Assembly (NCBI RefSeq): GCF_900103875.1 | Contig: NZ_LT629705.1 | Location: forward strand, 1,676,001-1,740,000 | Origin: Pseudomonas arsenicoxydans | GTDB taxonomy: Bacteria > Pseudomonadota > Gammaproteobacteria > Pseudomonadales > Pseudomonadaceae | Direction of reading: 5' to 3' | DNA: 64,000 nucleotides | Part shown: in pieces, positions 9,859 to 19,704 of the stretch | Layout: every line of letters begins with the position of its first letter | How positions within the stretch are numbered: position 1 is the first letter of the stretch | The notes under the pieces: model-generated | Database searches by the model: none | What the model saw: the letters and a program-made list of their open reading frames with translations, nothing else | Told to the model about the DNA's origin: nothing | Translations under genes and position numbers: made by a program

Positions 9859-11838
9859 TCACGCGCCAGTTGAGGTCGGGGTTGATACAGCCATATTGCG
9901 TTTTAATAGGTCGCGCATCTGATTTGCTATCTGATTTGCTTCCTCCGCGGTCAGTCCTGGCTGCCTTGCTTTTCTGATTAATGCTTCCAGGCTATCCGTG
10001 TGTTGAGAGGCCGATAGCCTAGTAATGGTGTCTAAAAACTGTTGTTCAAGGTTGTCGCCCGCAATCAGCCATTCCTTTTCCGCCAACGCCTTGAGCAAAC
10101 GCCCCTGTTCGGTCCCGTGCCAGCGGGCCATTAACTGGATTGAGTTTAGCTTAGGATTTTTTTGCACTGCCTCGATCAGCGCGACTAGCAGCTGAGCGTA
10201 GGTATTGCTTTCGTTGGCGAAGTGGTTGGCGGTTTCGACCTTGCCAGCCAGGTCTGGATGATGGATCAGGGTGCGCAGCGCAATCAGGGTCGGGGCTTCC
10301 ACTGCAATCGGCGTGCGTGGGGCGCCCGGTTGATCGCGATCGCCGCCGCGCTTGCCATTTTTGTCCCATGGCTTCTTGTCCCACTTCTTGCCGCCGGCGC
10401 CGGGTTTTTTCGGTGTCCATTCCTGCTGCGGCACATACATCTCTTGTGCCTGCGGCTGATGGTAGTCGCTGTAATCCGGCATGGCGTCGTAATCGACGCC
10501 CGGGTCGTAGGTCGGCGGTGCATCCTGAGGCGCGCTTTGCACCAGTTGGCTCACGGCTTCACCGCTGAGCCCGGTAATCTCGGTCAGGCGCTGACGCATG
10601 AGGATGCGCAGGTTCGCGCCCGGGACTTTGTCGATAAGCGGCGCGGCGAGGGTGGCCATATGGGCCTTGCCTTCGAGCGAGCGCGGATCGGATTCTTCCG
10701 TCAGCTGCTGAAAGAAATAATCCGCCAATGGCTGGGCGTGCTGGTTGATTCGCGCGCGGAAAGCGTCAGTGCCTTCGGAGCGGACCAGTGTGTCCGGGTC
10801 TTCGCCTTCAGGCAGGAACAGAAAGCGTGCGCGCCGTCCGTCTTGCAGGCACGGCAGCGTAGCCTCCAGTGCTCGCCATGCGGCGTTGCGGCCAGCCTGG
10901 TCGCCATCGAAGCAGAACAGTACGTTGGGCACGACACGAAACAGTCGTTTCATGTGTTCTTCGCTGGTGGCGGTGCCCAAGGTCGCGACAGCGTTGCGCA
11001 GGCCTTGCTGGGCGAGGGCGATGACGTCCATATAGCCTTCGACGACAATGATTTCGTCGAGGTTGCGATTGTTTTTTCGCGCTTCATACAGGCCGTAGAG
11101 CTCCTGGCCTTTATGGAATACCGGGGTTTCCGGTGAGTTCAGATATTTCGGCTTATCGTCGCCCAGAACCCGGCCGCCGAAAGCGATGATGCGCCCGCGG
11201 CTGTCACGGATAGGGAACATCACGCGATCGCGGAAGCGGTCATAGCGTTTGCCGGTTTCGGCGTTCTCGATCAGCAGGCCGGCATCGACCATGGCTTTCT
11301 GTTGCAGGGTGTCGCTGCTCAGATGCTTGAACAGATTGTCCCAGCCGGGCGGGGCGAAGCCGAGGCCGAAGTCCCGGGCGATTTCGCCGGTCAATCCGCG
11401 ACCTTTCAGGTAGTCCACGGCGGCTTTGCGCGATGGATGGCTTTTCAGCGCCTGACGGTAAAAGTCGGCAGCTGCGGTGAGCAGCGGATACAGCGGCGAA
11501 TCGGTCGGCTGGCGCGGTTTGTGCGGCCGGCCGCTTTCTTCGCGGGGTATTTCCATGCCGGCGGCTTTGGCCAGTTCTTCGACAGCCTGGACGAAATCCA
11601 GGTTGTCGTGGTCCATCATGAAGCCGAGGGCGTTGCCGCCAGCGCCGCAGCCGAAGCAATAGTAGAACTGCTTGTCGGGGCTTACGCTGAAGGACGGGGT
11701 TTTCTCTTTGTGAAACGGGCAGCAGGCGGTGTAGTTCTTGCCGGCCTTTTTCATTTGCAGGCGAGAGCTGACCACATCGACGATGTCGGTGCGGTTCAGA
11801 AGGTCGTCAATGAAGCTCTGGGGAATTAGCCCGGCCAT
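9859..11838 (-). CDS. dnaG: DNA primase
   Basis: 659 residues. It makes RNA primers for replication and binds DnaB. The N-terminal zinc ribbon is CPFHKEKTPSF...YYCFGCGAGG (from about residue 40). The Toprim core has IIVVEGYMD and FDGDQAGRNAAWRALE. A Gly/Lys-rich linker (about 475-505, GAGGKKWDKKPWDKNGKRGG) leads to the C-terminal helicase-interaction domain. It lies downstream of rpsU but separated from it by about 480 nt, longer than a normal operon gap because yqeY is missing. Confidence 0.97.
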   Translation of the reverse strand: MAGLIPQSFIDDLLNRTDIVDVVSSRLQMKKAGKNYTACCPFHKEKTPSFSVSPDKQFYYCFGCGAGGNALGFMMDHDNLDFVQAVEELAKAAGMEIPREESGRPHKPRQPTDSPLYPLLTAAADFYRQALKSHPSRKAAVDYLKGRGLTGEIARDFGLGFAPPGWDNLFKHLSSDTLQQKAMVDAGLLIENAETGKRYDRFRDRVMFPIRDSRGRIIAFGGRVLGDDKPKYLNSPETPVFHKGQELYGLYEARKNNRNLDEIIVVEGYMDVIALAQQGLRNAVATLGTATSEEHMKRLFRVVPNVLFCFDGDQAGRNAAWRALEATLPCLQDGRRARFLFLPEGEDPDTLVRSEGTDAFRARINQHAQPLADYFFQQLTEESDPRSLEGKAHMATLAAPLIDKVPGANLRILMRQRLTEITGLSGEAVSQLVQSAPQDAPPTYDPGVDYDAMPDYSDYHQPQAQEMYVPQQEWTPKKPGAGGKKWDKKPWDKNGKRGGDRDQPGAPRTPIAVEAPTLIALRTLIHHPDLAGKVETANHFANESNTYAQLLVALIEAVQKNPKLNSIQLMARWHGTEQGRLLKALAEKEWLIAGDNLEQQFLDTITRLSASQHTDSLEALIRKARQPGLTAEEANQIANQMRDLLKRNMAVSTPTSTGA

Positions 11839-12319
11839 GGCGTTCTCGTCATCTGCGCTGAAATGGACCTGAAACGAAGGGCGGCCGAACGCGGGTCGTT
11901 GTTTGAGGCGCGCAAAATGTGCGGCTCGACCGGTGTCGTCTGCTTAATCGCTGTCGGGAAGTGTATCTGCCGAAAATCCACTGACGTTAGTACCAATCAG
12001 TATTCGACTATGTGAAAGTATTGCGCTTAACTCCGCTGCGGCCAGTCGATAGCCTCGGATAGCTCATAAGCGGGCACGCAAGAAGGTGCCTTGGGCTGAT
12101 CGTCGTGAGAGGAATCAGTGGGTGTGCTCGTCAGTAGCCTTGGAAGGCTCGTCAGAAAAGACGTGCACCGCTGGCAAAAGAGCCAGGTCTGACGCTGTGA
12201 AGCGGTTTGTCTCGGTCGCGTCTGCGGCTTTGACGGTGAAGCATCAAGCGTACTCCGCAAATGCCATTAGCCCGGCTGAGGGCCGGGCTTGGCAGAAGCT
12301 TGCTACGAACGTCTGTGTA
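11839..12319. other. Long rpsU-dnaG intergenic region without yqeY
   Basis: About 480 nt. A hairpin at 12269-12288 (AGCCCGG/CCGGGCT) lies 32 nt after rpsU and lacks a T run, consistent with the leaky rpsU-dnaG terminator known in enterobacteria. The remainder has only a 77-codon minus-strand frame (12027-12260) with no recognisable domain and Ser/Thr/Pro/Arg-rich composition typical of a shadow frame. PAO1 and other pseudomonads carry a GatB/YqeY-domain gene here; no frame resembling it is visible. Confidence 0.6.
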
Positions 12320-12535
12320 TTAGTACAGACGAACGGCGCGGCGCTGTTCGCGCTGTACTTTCTTGGCGTGACGCTTAACAGCGGCTGCTGCTTTACGTTT
12401 ACGCTCAGAAGTAGGCTTCTCGTAGAATTCGCGGCTACGAACTTCAGCCAGTACACCGGCTTTTTCGCAGGAGCGCTTGAAACGACGCAGAGCTACGTCG
12501 AAGGGTTCGTTCTCTTTTACTTTGACGGCTGGCAT
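12320..12535 (-). CDS. rpsU: 30S ribosomal protein S21
   Basis: 71 residues starting [20 protein letters not shown] and ending in the basic tail [14 protein letters not shown], typical of bS21, a small-subunit protein acting near the anti-Shine-Dalgarno region during initiation. First gene of the macromolecular-synthesis cluster; divergent from tsaD, as in most gammaproteobacteria. Confidence 0.98.
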
Positions 12536-12618
12536 CCAGAGCTACCTTCATTCATTACCGGGGTCAACATCCTCGTGGCAAAAGAGCACTTGAAGACGTC
12601 GGTTTTTAAGGGTTGCGG

Positions 12619-12647
12619 ATGTTAACCCCTCATCGCTCGGAATGCAA
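12619..12647 (-). promoter_or_regulatory. Probable sigma-70 promoter of rpsU
   Basis: On the minus strand TTGCAT (12647-12642) and TAACAT (12624-12619) are 17 nt apart, about 80 nt upstream of the rpsU start. Pattern seen in sequence; start site not known. Confidence 0.45.
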
Positions 12648-12734
12648 AGCCTCTGATCGAAAACCGCTAGTCGGGGCATCACGCGGCGACTATTATGCGC
12701 GCCTTCGAATTCAGCCTAAACAAGGCGTAAACCC

Positions 12735-13760
12735 ATGCTAGTACTGGGATTAGAAACCTCTTGCGACGAAACCGGTGTCGCACTTTACGACAGTGAACGC
12801 GGCCTGTTGGCCGATGCGCTGTTCAGCCAGATCGACCTGCACCGCGCCTATGGCGGTGTGGTGCCGGAGCTGGCCTCGCGCGACCACGTCAAGCGCATGC
12901 TGCCCTTGATCCGTCAGGTGTTGGCCGAGGCCGACTGTGTGCCGACCGAGATCGACGCCATCGCTTATACCGCGGGTCCCGGCCTGGTCGGCGCATTGCT
13001 GGTGGGGGCGTCCTGTGCCCAGGCACTGGCCTTTGCCTGGGGCATTCCGGCTCTCGGCGTACACCACATGGAAGGCCATTTGTTGGCGCCGATGCTGGAG
13101 CCGCAACCGCCCGAATTCCCGTTCGTCGCTTTGTTGGTGTCGGGTGGTCATACACAGCTTGTTCAGGTCGATGGTATCGGCCACTACACGTTGTTGGGCG
13201 AGACCCTCGACGACGCCGCCGGTGAAGCATTCGACAAGACTGCGAAGATGATGGGGCTCAATTATCCGGGTGGTCCGGAGATCGCCAAGCTGGCACAGCA
13301 GGGCGTTGCCGGACGTTTCACTTTTCCGCGTCCGATGTGCGACCGTCCGGGCTTGGCGTTCAGCTTCAGCGGCTTGAAAACCTTTGCCCTGAACACTTGG
13401 CAGCAGAGCGTCAGCGCCGGGGACGACAGCGAGCAAGCCCGTTGCGACATCTCGCTGGCGTTCCAGGAGGCCGTGGTGGAGACTTTGACCATCAAGTGCA
13501 AGCGAGCCCTGAAACAGGCGGGCATGAAGCGTCTGGTGATCGCTGGGGGCGTTAGCGCCAACAAGGCACTGCGTGCGTCCCTGGAGAAAATGCTCGGCGA
13601 CATGAAGGGCGATGTGTTTTATGCCCGTCCGGAATTCTGCACCGACAATGGCGCAATGATTGCGTTTGCCGGTTGCCAGCGCCTACAGGCCGGTCAGCAC
13701 GAAAGCTTGGCAATCAGTGTGCAGGCGCGTTGGCCGATGGAGCAGTTGTCGGCGCTGTGA
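12735..13760 (+). CDS. tsaD: tRNA N6-adenosine threonylcarbamoyltransferase
   Basis: 341 residues. TsaD transfers threonylcarbamoyl from TC-AMP to A37 of tRNAs that read ANN codons, with TsaB and TsaE. The ASKHA fold begins [15 protein letters not shown]; the metal-binding HMEGH is in [13 protein letters not shown], and a nucleotide-binding segment reads VSGGHTQLV. Further motifs are GGPEIAKLA and [12 protein letters not shown]. Divergent from rpsU; convergent with plsY. Confidence 0.97.
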   Translation: MLVLGLETSCDETGVALYDSERGLLADALFSQIDLHRAYGGVVPELASRDHVKRMLPLIRQVLAEADCVPTEIDAIAYTAGPGLVGALLVGASCAQALAFAWGIPALGVHHMEGHLLAPMLEPQPPEFPFVALLVSGGHTQLVQVDGIGHYTLLGETLDDAAGEAFDKTAKMMGLNYPGGPEIAKLAQQGVAGRFTFPRPMCDRPGLAFSFSGLKTFALNTWQQSVSAGDDSEQARCDISLAFQEAVVETLTIKCKRALKQAGMKRLVIAGGVSANKALRASLEKMLGDMKGDVFYARPEFCTDNGAMIAFAGCQRLQAGQHESLAISVQARWPMEQLSAL

Positions 13761-13783
13761 TGAGCGGCACTCGCGTGCCGGAT

Positions 13784-14353
13784 TCAAAAATGCCGTTCGC
13801 GCCCGGCAAACAGGTCGCGTAGATTGCCGCGATGGCGCCATACAATCAGCCCTGTAAGTGCGCTCATGGGCAACAGGGCTGCGGGTTCCTGCCAGGCCAG
13901 CAGCGGCAGGGTCAGTGGCGTTGCGATCAACGCGGCCAATGAGCTGGTGCGGGTCAGGTAGAACGTCAGCATCCAGGCACAGACCGCCAGCAGGGCCGCG
14001 GGCGGGTAGAGTCCCAGCAACATGCCGGCCGCGGTGGCGACACCCTTGCCACCGCGAAAGCGGAAGTACAGTGGAAACAGGTGGCCGATGACGGCGCAGA
14101 TGCCGATCCAGGCCTGCTCCTGCAGCGAAAGCCCGGCAAGACCTGCGATCAGCACCGGCAAAAGGCCTTTGAACAGGTCGCCGAGTAAAGTCAGGACGGC
14201 GAGTTTTTTGCCGGCCAGGCGCAACATATTGGTGGCGCCGGCATTGCCCGAGCCACTCATTCGCGGATCGGGGTTACCGGTCAGGCGGCTGAGCAAAATG
14301 GCGAAGGACAGCGAGCCGAGCAGGTAGGCGAGGGTCGCCAATAACCAAAACAT
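13784..14353 (-). CDS. plsY: Glycerol-3-phosphate acyltransferase PlsY
   Basis: 189 residues, integral membrane. It uses acyl-phosphate from PlsX to acylate glycerol-3-phosphate in the first step of phospholipid synthesis. The three conserved loops are present: [33 protein letters not shown] and the C-terminal [10 protein letters not shown]. Five membrane helices are apparent. It is divergently arranged with folB and converges on tsaD. Confidence 0.96.
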   Translation of the reverse strand: MFWLLATLAYLLGSLSFAILLSRLTGNPDPRMSGSGNAGATNMLRLAGKKLAVLTLLGDLFKGLLPVLIAGLAGLSLQEQAWIGICAVIGHLFPLYFRFRGGKGVATAAGMLLGLYPPAALLAVCAWMLTFYLTRTSSLAALIATPLTLPLLAWQEPAALLPMSALTGLIVWRHRGNLRDLFAGRERHF

Positions 14354-14427
14354 GCTAACTATTCCGGGCGAGGACGCCCTGATTCTAACGGCGCATTGCG
14401 CCCTTGTCGTGCAGCGGAGAAAAGTGC

Positions 14428-14784
14428 TTGGACAGAGTGTTTATCGAGGGCCTGGAAGTCGACACCGTGATTGGTGCCTATGACTGGGAACGAGGCATCC
14501 GACAGTGCTTGCGACTTGATCTGAGTTTCGCCTGGGACAATCGCCCGGCCGCCGCCGGTGATGACCTGACCCTGGCACTCGATTACGCGAGCGTTTCGTC
14601 GCGCATCCAGGCCTTTGCCGAGCAGGCACAGTTCCAGTTGGTCGAAACCTTCGCCGAACGTCTGGTGGAAGTGTTGATGAGCGAATTCAAGATCACCTGG
14701 ATGCGCCTCAGACTGACCAAGCCAGGCGCTGTCCCGGCGGCCACCGGTGGTGTGGGCGTGGAGATCGAGCGCGGATGTCGCTGA
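14428..14784 (+). CDS. folB: Dihydroneopterin aldolase
   Basis: 118 residues from TTG 14428. FolB cleaves dihydroneopterin to 6-hydroxymethyl-dihydropterin in folate synthesis. The start reads [20 protein letters not shown]; the pterin-binding glutamate is in LVETFAERL, and the C-terminal lysine in RLTKPGAV. The frame is open to a TTG at 14404, but GGAG at 14416-14419 sits 8 nt before TTG 14428, and the resulting length matches the family. The 3' end overlaps folK by 10 nt, implying coupled translation. Confidence 0.93.
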   Translation: MDRVFIEGLEVDTVIGAYDWERGIRQCLRLDLSFAWDNRPAAAGDDLTLALDYASVSSRIQAFAEQAQFQLVETFAERLVEVLMSEFKITWMRLRLTKPGAVPAATGGVGVEIERGCR

Positions 14785-15302
14785 CTCAGGTGTACCTAGG
14801 GCTCGGTAGCAATATCGAGCGCGAAACCCATTTGCAGGCAGGCCTGGAAGCCTTGTCGGCTTTTTTGGTGGATATACGCTGCTCGGCGGTGTTCGAAAGC
14901 CAGCCGGTGGGGATCAAGAGCGGACCGTTTTTCAATTTCGTCGTCTCGGCTTACACCGATCTACCGTTGATGGAGCTGGATCGCCGCTTGAAGTTCATCG
15001 AGGCGGATAACGGTCGTTATGCCCCTGATCGCAAGGGTTTGCCGCTGGACATCGACGTGCTGCTGTTCGGCGATCTTGTAGGCAATTTCGATGGGCTGAC
15101 CTTGCCGCGGGCAGAGATTCTGAAAAACGCCTTTGTGCTGTGGCCGTTGTCGCTGATTGCGCCGGATCGCGTCCATCCAGGCGTAGGTAAAAGCTTTGCG
15201 GCGTTGTGGCGCGAAGCGCAGATTGATCAGGTGCTGGCGCCGGTGGCGTTCGAGTGGCGCGGCCAACAGTTGACCCCTGCGAATCTACTGGGATCTGACT
15301 GA
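14775..15302 (+). CDS. folK: 6-hydroxymethyl-7,8-dihydropterin pyrophosphokinase (HPPK)
   Basis: 175 residues. It transfers pyrophosphate from ATP to hydroxymethyl-dihydropterin, the step after FolB. It begins VYLGLGSNIERETHLQAGL; the signature region contains GRYAPDRKGLPLDIDVLLFG with the two Asp that bind magnesium. It overlaps folB and is followed by a REP pair. The length is a little above the E. coli 159 residues, usual for pseudomonads. Confidence 0.95.
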   Translation: MSLTQVYLGLGSNIERETHLQAGLEALSAFLVDIRCSAVFESQPVGIKSGPFFNFVVSAYTDLPLMELDRRLKFIEADNGRYAPDRKGLPLDIDVLLFGDLVGNFDGLTLPRAEILKNAFVLWPLSLIAPDRVHPGVGKSFAALWREAQIDQVLAPVAFEWRGQQLTPANLLGSD

Positions 15303-15306
15303 CGCA

Positions 15307-15372
15307 ATCGCGGGCAAGCCCGCTCCCACAGGGATTTACATCGAGTCTGTGGGGCGCGGGCTTGCTCGCGAT
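15307..15372. repeat. REPIN (inverted pair of REP palindromes)
   Basis: Two copies of the Pseudomonas REP core GCGGGCAAGCCCGCTCCCAC in opposite orientation (about 15307-15332 and 15347-15372), separated by 14 nt, in the folK-cca convergent gap. Confidence 0.9.
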
Positions 15373-15376
15373 GCTT

Positions 15377-16606
15377 TCAGGCGGACGCCGCCTCTTTGTA
15401 GGCTTTCAGCGTCTTGAGCCGTTCACGTTTGATCGCCTCTCCCAGCTCCGGCCCTTTAAATCCCTTCTCAAGCAACGGCTGAACCGCCACGCTGCGGGCG
15501 GCAATCGCTGCGCCGCGCAAGTAATCCGCCTGTGGATAACTTCGCTGCTCCAGCCCTTTGCGCCCACGCGCATCCATTTCGCACGCCGCAATAAACTCTT
15601 CAAATCGCTGGGGGCGACGGTAAACGTCAAAACTCTGCAACAACTCCAGCAAGGTCGAAGGCTTCAGCTCCAGAGCGCGATGGCCATGGGTGTGATATTG
15701 GCCCACCAGCAATGCCAGTTCCTGACAATCCTTGGGTGCCTTGAAGCGTTCATTGACCGCTTTGATCAGCTTCAGGCCTGTGTGTTCGTGGGCAATGTGA
15801 CGAGGCCATTCTTCTTCGGGCGTCAATCCTTTGCCCAGATCATGCAGCAGGCACGCCCAGCGCACGGTCAGCGGTTGTTTGTGCAGCGCCGCTTGTTCAA
15901 GCACGCTCAGGGTGTGCACGCCGGTATCGATTTCCGGGTGATGGGCTTCGGGCTGCGGCACGCCGAACAGGGCGTCGACTTCCGGCATCAGTACCTTGAG
16001 CGCGCCACATTCACGCAGCACCTCGATAAATACCTGAGGCTGGTCTTCCATCAATGCTCGGGAGATTTCTTTCCAGCTGCGTTCGGCGGTCAAGGCTTGC
16101 AGTTCGCCGGACTGGCTAAGTTGGCGCATCAGCTCCAGGGTTTCAGGTGCGACGGTAAATCCCATGCCGCAATAGCGAGCGGCGAAGCGGGCAACGCGCA
16201 AGACCCTGAGTGGATCTTCTGCGAACGCGGGAGAAACGTGGCGAAGTATGCGCGCCTCGAGATCACGCTGGCCGTGGTAGGGGTCAGTCAGATTCTGTTG
16301 ATCGTCTTCGGCCATGGCGTTGATTGTCAGGTCGCGACGGATCAGGTCCTCTTCGAGGGTGACTTCGGGGCTGGCGTGAAAGGTGAAACCGCCATAACCG
16401 CGACCGCTTTTGCGTTCGGTGCGGGCGAGGGCGTATTCCTCACCGCTTTTGGGGTGAAGAAAGACCGGGAAATCCGCGCCTACCGGGCGATAGCCCTTGG
16501 CGAGCATTTCTTCAGTGGTGGCGCCGACCACGACCCAGTCGATATCGGTGACAGGCTTGCCCAGCAGGCGATCGCGTACTGCACCGCCGACTTTATAAAT
16601 CCGCAT
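15377..16606 (-). CDS. cca: Multifunctional CCA-adding tRNA nucleotidyltransferase
   Basis: 409 residues. It adds or repairs the 3' CCA of tRNAs. The N-terminal nucleotidyltransferase has [12 protein letters not shown] and the catalytic Asp pair in [10 protein letters not shown], followed by [15 protein letters not shown]. The C-terminal HD domain has LLHDLGKG and HEHTGLKL, as in the gammaproteobacterial enzyme that also shows phosphatase and phosphodiesterase activity. A monocistronic unit. Confidence 0.97.
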   Translation of the reverse strand: MRIYKVGGAVRDRLLGKPVTDIDWVVVGATTEEMLAKGYRPVGADFPVFLHPKSGEEYALARTERKSGRGYGGFTFHASPEVTLEEDLIRRDLTINAMAEDDQQNLTDPYHGQRDLEARILRHVSPAFAEDPLRVLRVARFAARYCGMGFTVAPETLELMRQLSQSGELQALTAERSWKEISRALMEDQPQVFIEVLRECGALKVLMPEVDALFGVPQPEAHHPEIDTGVHTLSVLEQAALHKQPLTVRWACLLHDLGKGLTPEEEWPRHIAHEHTGLKLIKAVNERFKAPKDCQELALLVGQYHTHGHRALELKPSTLLELLQSFDVYRRPQRFEEFIAACEMDARGRKGLEQRSYPQADYLRGAAIAARSVAVQPLLEKGFKGPELGEAIKRERLKTLKAYKEAASA

Positions 16607-16669
16607 AAAAAACCTCCGTTAGCTCGACAGAATAACCGTTGCATCGAGCTTCCGGAGGCACAAAGACGC

Positions 16670-18232
16670 TTAAAGGTGAATGACCGCCAAGTCCAGCCGG
16701 CCGTAATCGCCCTCGCCGTGCTCGCTTCTGGGGGGAACATGATGGGTTTTCATCACCTGATCCCCTTGCAGGGTTTCCAGGTGAATATCAAAACCCCATA
16801 GCCGATGGAGATGCTTGAGCACTTCCTCGGTGGACTCGCCCAGCGGTTTGCGGTCGTGTTGCTGGTGGCGCAGGGTCAGCGAGCGATCACCACGCCGGTC
16901 GATGCTGTAGATCTGTACGTTGGGCTCGCGGTTACCAAGGTTATACTGTGCGGCCAGGGTTTCGCGGATGATGCGATAGCCACCCTCATCGTGAATGGCC
17001 GGAACCAGCAAGTCGTCCTTTTGATCGTCATCGAGAATGCTGAACAGTTTCAGGTCACGAATCACCTTCGGTGACAGGTATTGCAGGATAAAGCTCTCGT
17101 CCTTGAAGCTGCTCATCGCGAACTTGATGCTCGATAGCCAGTCGGTGCCCGCTATTTCCGGGAACCAGCGGTAGTCCTCCTCGGTAGGGTTTTCACACAT
17201 GCGGCGGATGTCCCGGTACATGGCGAAGCCCAGGGTGTAGGGGTTGATGCCGTTGTAGTAGGGGCTGTCGAAGCCGGGTTGATAGACCACACTGGTGTGG
17301 GAAGTCAGAAACTCCATCATGAAGCCGTCAGTCACCAGTCCTTCGTCATACAGGTCGTTCATCAGGGTGTAGTGCCAGAACGTAGCCCAGCCCTCGTTCA
17401 TCACCTGGGTCTGGCGTTGTGGGTAGAAATATTGGGCAATCTTGCGCACGATCCGCACGATCTCCCGCTGCCAGGGCTCAAGCAACGGCGCGTGTTTTTC
17501 GATGAAGTACAGGATGTTTTCCTGAGGTTCGGCAGGGAAGCGTGCATTGTCCTTGTCACTGTACTTGTCCGCGCCTTTAGGAATGGTGCGCCACAGATCG
17601 TTGATCTGCTTCTGCAAATGCTCTTCCCGATCTTTCTGGCGACGACGTTCCTCTTCCGCCGAAATCGGATATGGACGTTTATAGCGGTCGACCCCGTAGT
17701 TCATCAGCGCATGGCAGGAATCGAGGAGATCCTCCACCGCGTCGATGCCGTGGCGTTCTTCGCACTGCATGATGTACTGCTTGGCGAAGACCAGGTAATC
17801 GATGATCGAACTGGCATCGGTCCAGGTGCGGAACAGGTAATTGCCTTTGAAAAAGCTGTTGTGCCCGTAGCAGGCGTGGGCGACGACCAGTGCCTGCATG
17901 CAGATGGTGTTTTCTTCCATCAAATAGGCGATGCACGGGTCGGAGTTGATCACGATCTCATAGGCCAGTCCCATCTGCCCGCGGCTGTAGGATTTCTCGG
18001 TGCTGAGAAAGTGCTTGCCGTAGGACCAATGGTGATAACCCAGCGGCATACCGACGGAGGCGTAGGCGTCCATCATTTGCTCGGCGGTAATCACCTCAAT
18101 CTGGTTGGGGTAGGTATCGAGTGCGTAGCGAGCCGCCAGGCGACTGATTTCCTTGTCGTAGGCCTGGATCAGCTCGAACGTCCATTCGGAGCCGGTGGAA
18201 ATGGGTTGGCGCTTCTGCTCTTTGGCGGTCAT
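16670..18232 (-). CDS. SpoVR family protein (YcgB)
   Basis: 520 residues beginning with polar sequence, then [20 protein letters not shown]. SpoVR-family landmarks are the His/Cys-containing stretch [20 protein letters not shown], the segment [20 protein letters not shown] and [15 protein letters not shown]. The biochemical function is unknown; in Bacillus SpoVR affects the spore cortex, and in proteobacteria the gene is co-transcribed with prkA and yeaH in stationary phase. The start overlaps the end of yeaH by 4 nt (ATGA), so the two are coupled. Confidence 0.93.
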   Translation of the reverse strand: MTAKEQKRQPISTGSEWTFELIQAYDKEISRLAARYALDTYPNQIEVITAEQMMDAYASVGMPLGYHHWSYGKHFLSTEKSYSRGQMGLAYEIVINSDPCIAYLMEENTICMQALVVAHACYGHNSFFKGNYLFRTWTDASSIIDYLVFAKQYIMQCEERHGIDAVEDLLDSCHALMNYGVDRYKRPYPISAEEERRRQKDREEHLQKQINDLWRTIPKGADKYSDKDNARFPAEPQENILYFIEKHAPLLEPWQREIVRIVRKIAQYFYPQRQTQVMNEGWATFWHYTLMNDLYDEGLVTDGFMMEFLTSHTSVVYQPGFDSPYYNGINPYTLGFAMYRDIRRMCENPTEEDYRWFPEIAGTDWLSSIKFAMSSFKDESFILQYLSPKVIRDLKLFSILDDDQKDDLLVPAIHDEGGYRIIRETLAAQYNLGNREPNVQIYSIDRRGDRSLTLRHQQHDRKPLGESTEEVLKHLHRLWGFDIHLETLQGDQVMKTHHVPPRSEHGEGDYGRLDLAVIHL

Positions 18233-19500
18233 GTCACTAACCTGCGCTGGAAGAGTTCACGAAAGACCGGATAGATATCCCCGGCCGAGACCAGTTGCTG
18301 TTGGGCAAAAGTGTCAGAGAAGGCTTCGGCGATGCGCTCGTACTCGAACCACAACGCCTGGTGTTCGCGCGGAGTAATCTCAACGTAAGTGTAGTACTGC
18401 ACGAACGGCATGATCTGGTTGATCAGGATGTCGCGGCAGATCGGCGAGTCGTCGTTCCAGTTATCGCCGTCGGATGCTTGAGCGGCATAGATGTTCCACT
18501 CATTGCTCGGATAGCGTTCGGCCATGATCTCCTGCATCAGTTTCAGGGCGCTGGAGACGATGGTGCCGCCGGTTTCCCGGGAGTAGAAGAACTCTTCCTC
18601 ATCCACTTCGCGGGCGCTGGTGTGGTGGCGGATGAACACGACGTCGATCTTGTCGTAGTTACGCTTGAGAAACAGGTACAGCAGGATGAAGAAGCGCTTG
18701 GCGATGTCCTTGGTCGCCTGAGTCATGGAGCCAGACACGTCCATCAGGCAGAACATCACGGCCTTGGAGCTCGGGTTCGGCTGCTTGATCAGCAGGTTGT
18801 ACTTGAGGTCAAAGGTGTCGAGAAACGGTACGCGATGGATACGTGCACTGAGTTTTTCGATTTCCGCTTCGATTTCCTGAATATCGCCAAAGTTGTCCGG
18901 TTCATCGCGTTTGAGCCGCAACAGTTCCTCTTTGGCTTCGCGCAATTTCGCCCGGCTGCTGCCAGACAGGGCAATACGCCGGGCATGGGCCGAACGCAGG
19001 GTGCGGATGATGTTGATGCGCGACGGGTTACCCTCGTTGCTGATACCCGCGCGTACGGTCTTGAAGGTGTCGGTGCCGGTCAGGTTGCGCTTGACCAGAT
19101 TCGGCAGCTCAAGGTCCTCGAACATGAACTCGAGGAATTCCTCCTGGGTGATCTGGAAGACAAACTCGTCCATCCCTTCGCCCGAGTTGCCGGCCTTGCC
19201 GGGGCCTCTGCCGCCGCCTCCTCCGGGTGGACGGGCAATGTGCTCGCCGCTGGTGAACTCTTTGTTGCCGGGGTGCACGACGGTCTGCTTGCCACCACGG
19301 CCATGGTGAAGCACCGGCTCGTCGATATCACGTCCGGGAATGCTGATTTGCTCGCCGTGCTCCATATCGGTAATGGAACGCCGGCTGACGGCCTCTTCGA
19401 CAGCCTTTTTGATGTGATCACGGTAACGCCGCAGAAACCGCTGGCGGTTCACCGTGCTCTTGTTCTTGCCATTGAGACGTCGGTCGATCACATAGCTCAT
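18229..19500 (-). CDS. yeaH: YeaH/YhbH family protein with VWA domain
   Basis: 423 residues. The N-terminal part has the family opening [20 protein letters not shown], a basic stretch, then a Gly/Arg-rich linker (about 96-112, [17 protein letters not shown]). The C-terminal half holds a von Willebrand A-like domain with the metal-site motif MDVSGSMTQ. It sits between prkA and spoVR, a conserved trio linked to nutrient stress and nitrogen starvation; the protein probably acts with the PrkA kinase, but this is inference from conserved neighbourhood. Confidence 0.93.
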   Translation of the reverse strand: MSYVIDRRLNGKNKSTVNRQRFLRRYRDHIKKAVEEAVSRRSITDMEHGEQISIPGRDIDEPVLHHGRGGKQTVVHPGNKEFTSGEHIARPPGGGGGRGPGKAGNSGEGMDEFVFQITQEEFLEFMFEDLELPNLVKRNLTGTDTFKTVRAGISNEGNPSRINIIRTLRSAHARRIALSGSSRAKLREAKEELLRLKRDEPDNFGDIQEIEAEIEKLSARIHRVPFLDTFDLKYNLLIKQPNPSSKAVMFCLMDVSGSMTQATKDIAKRFFILLYLFLKRNYDKIDVVFIRHHTSAREVDEEEFFYSRETGGTIVSSALKLMQEIMAERYPSNEWNIYAAQASDGDNWNDDSPICRDILINQIMPFVQYYTYVEITPREHQALWFEYERIAEAFSDTFAQQQLVSAGDIYPVFRELFQRRLVT

Positions 19501-19704
19501 GACTGCTCCTTAGAAGCTGTCCTGAAAGGGGCGAGCGGTGATGCAGCATCGGACCGAGAGCCAAGGGATACTGAACGCTCCCCCAAACGCTTTGGATGCT
19601 GCCTGAACTCGCTACCGACTTTCGAACACCTTCCAGAGGCCTGTGTAACAGAAAAAGCGCACACAGGTCTCTGGCTGACGACAACCGGTCTGACCGGCAG
19701 CGGG

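Noticed and set aside
12027..12260. 77-codon minus-strand frame between rpsU and dnaG as a yqeY remnant
   Set aside because: Composition is Ser/Thr/Pro/Arg-rich with no similarity to YqeY motifs that I know; treated as chance frame.
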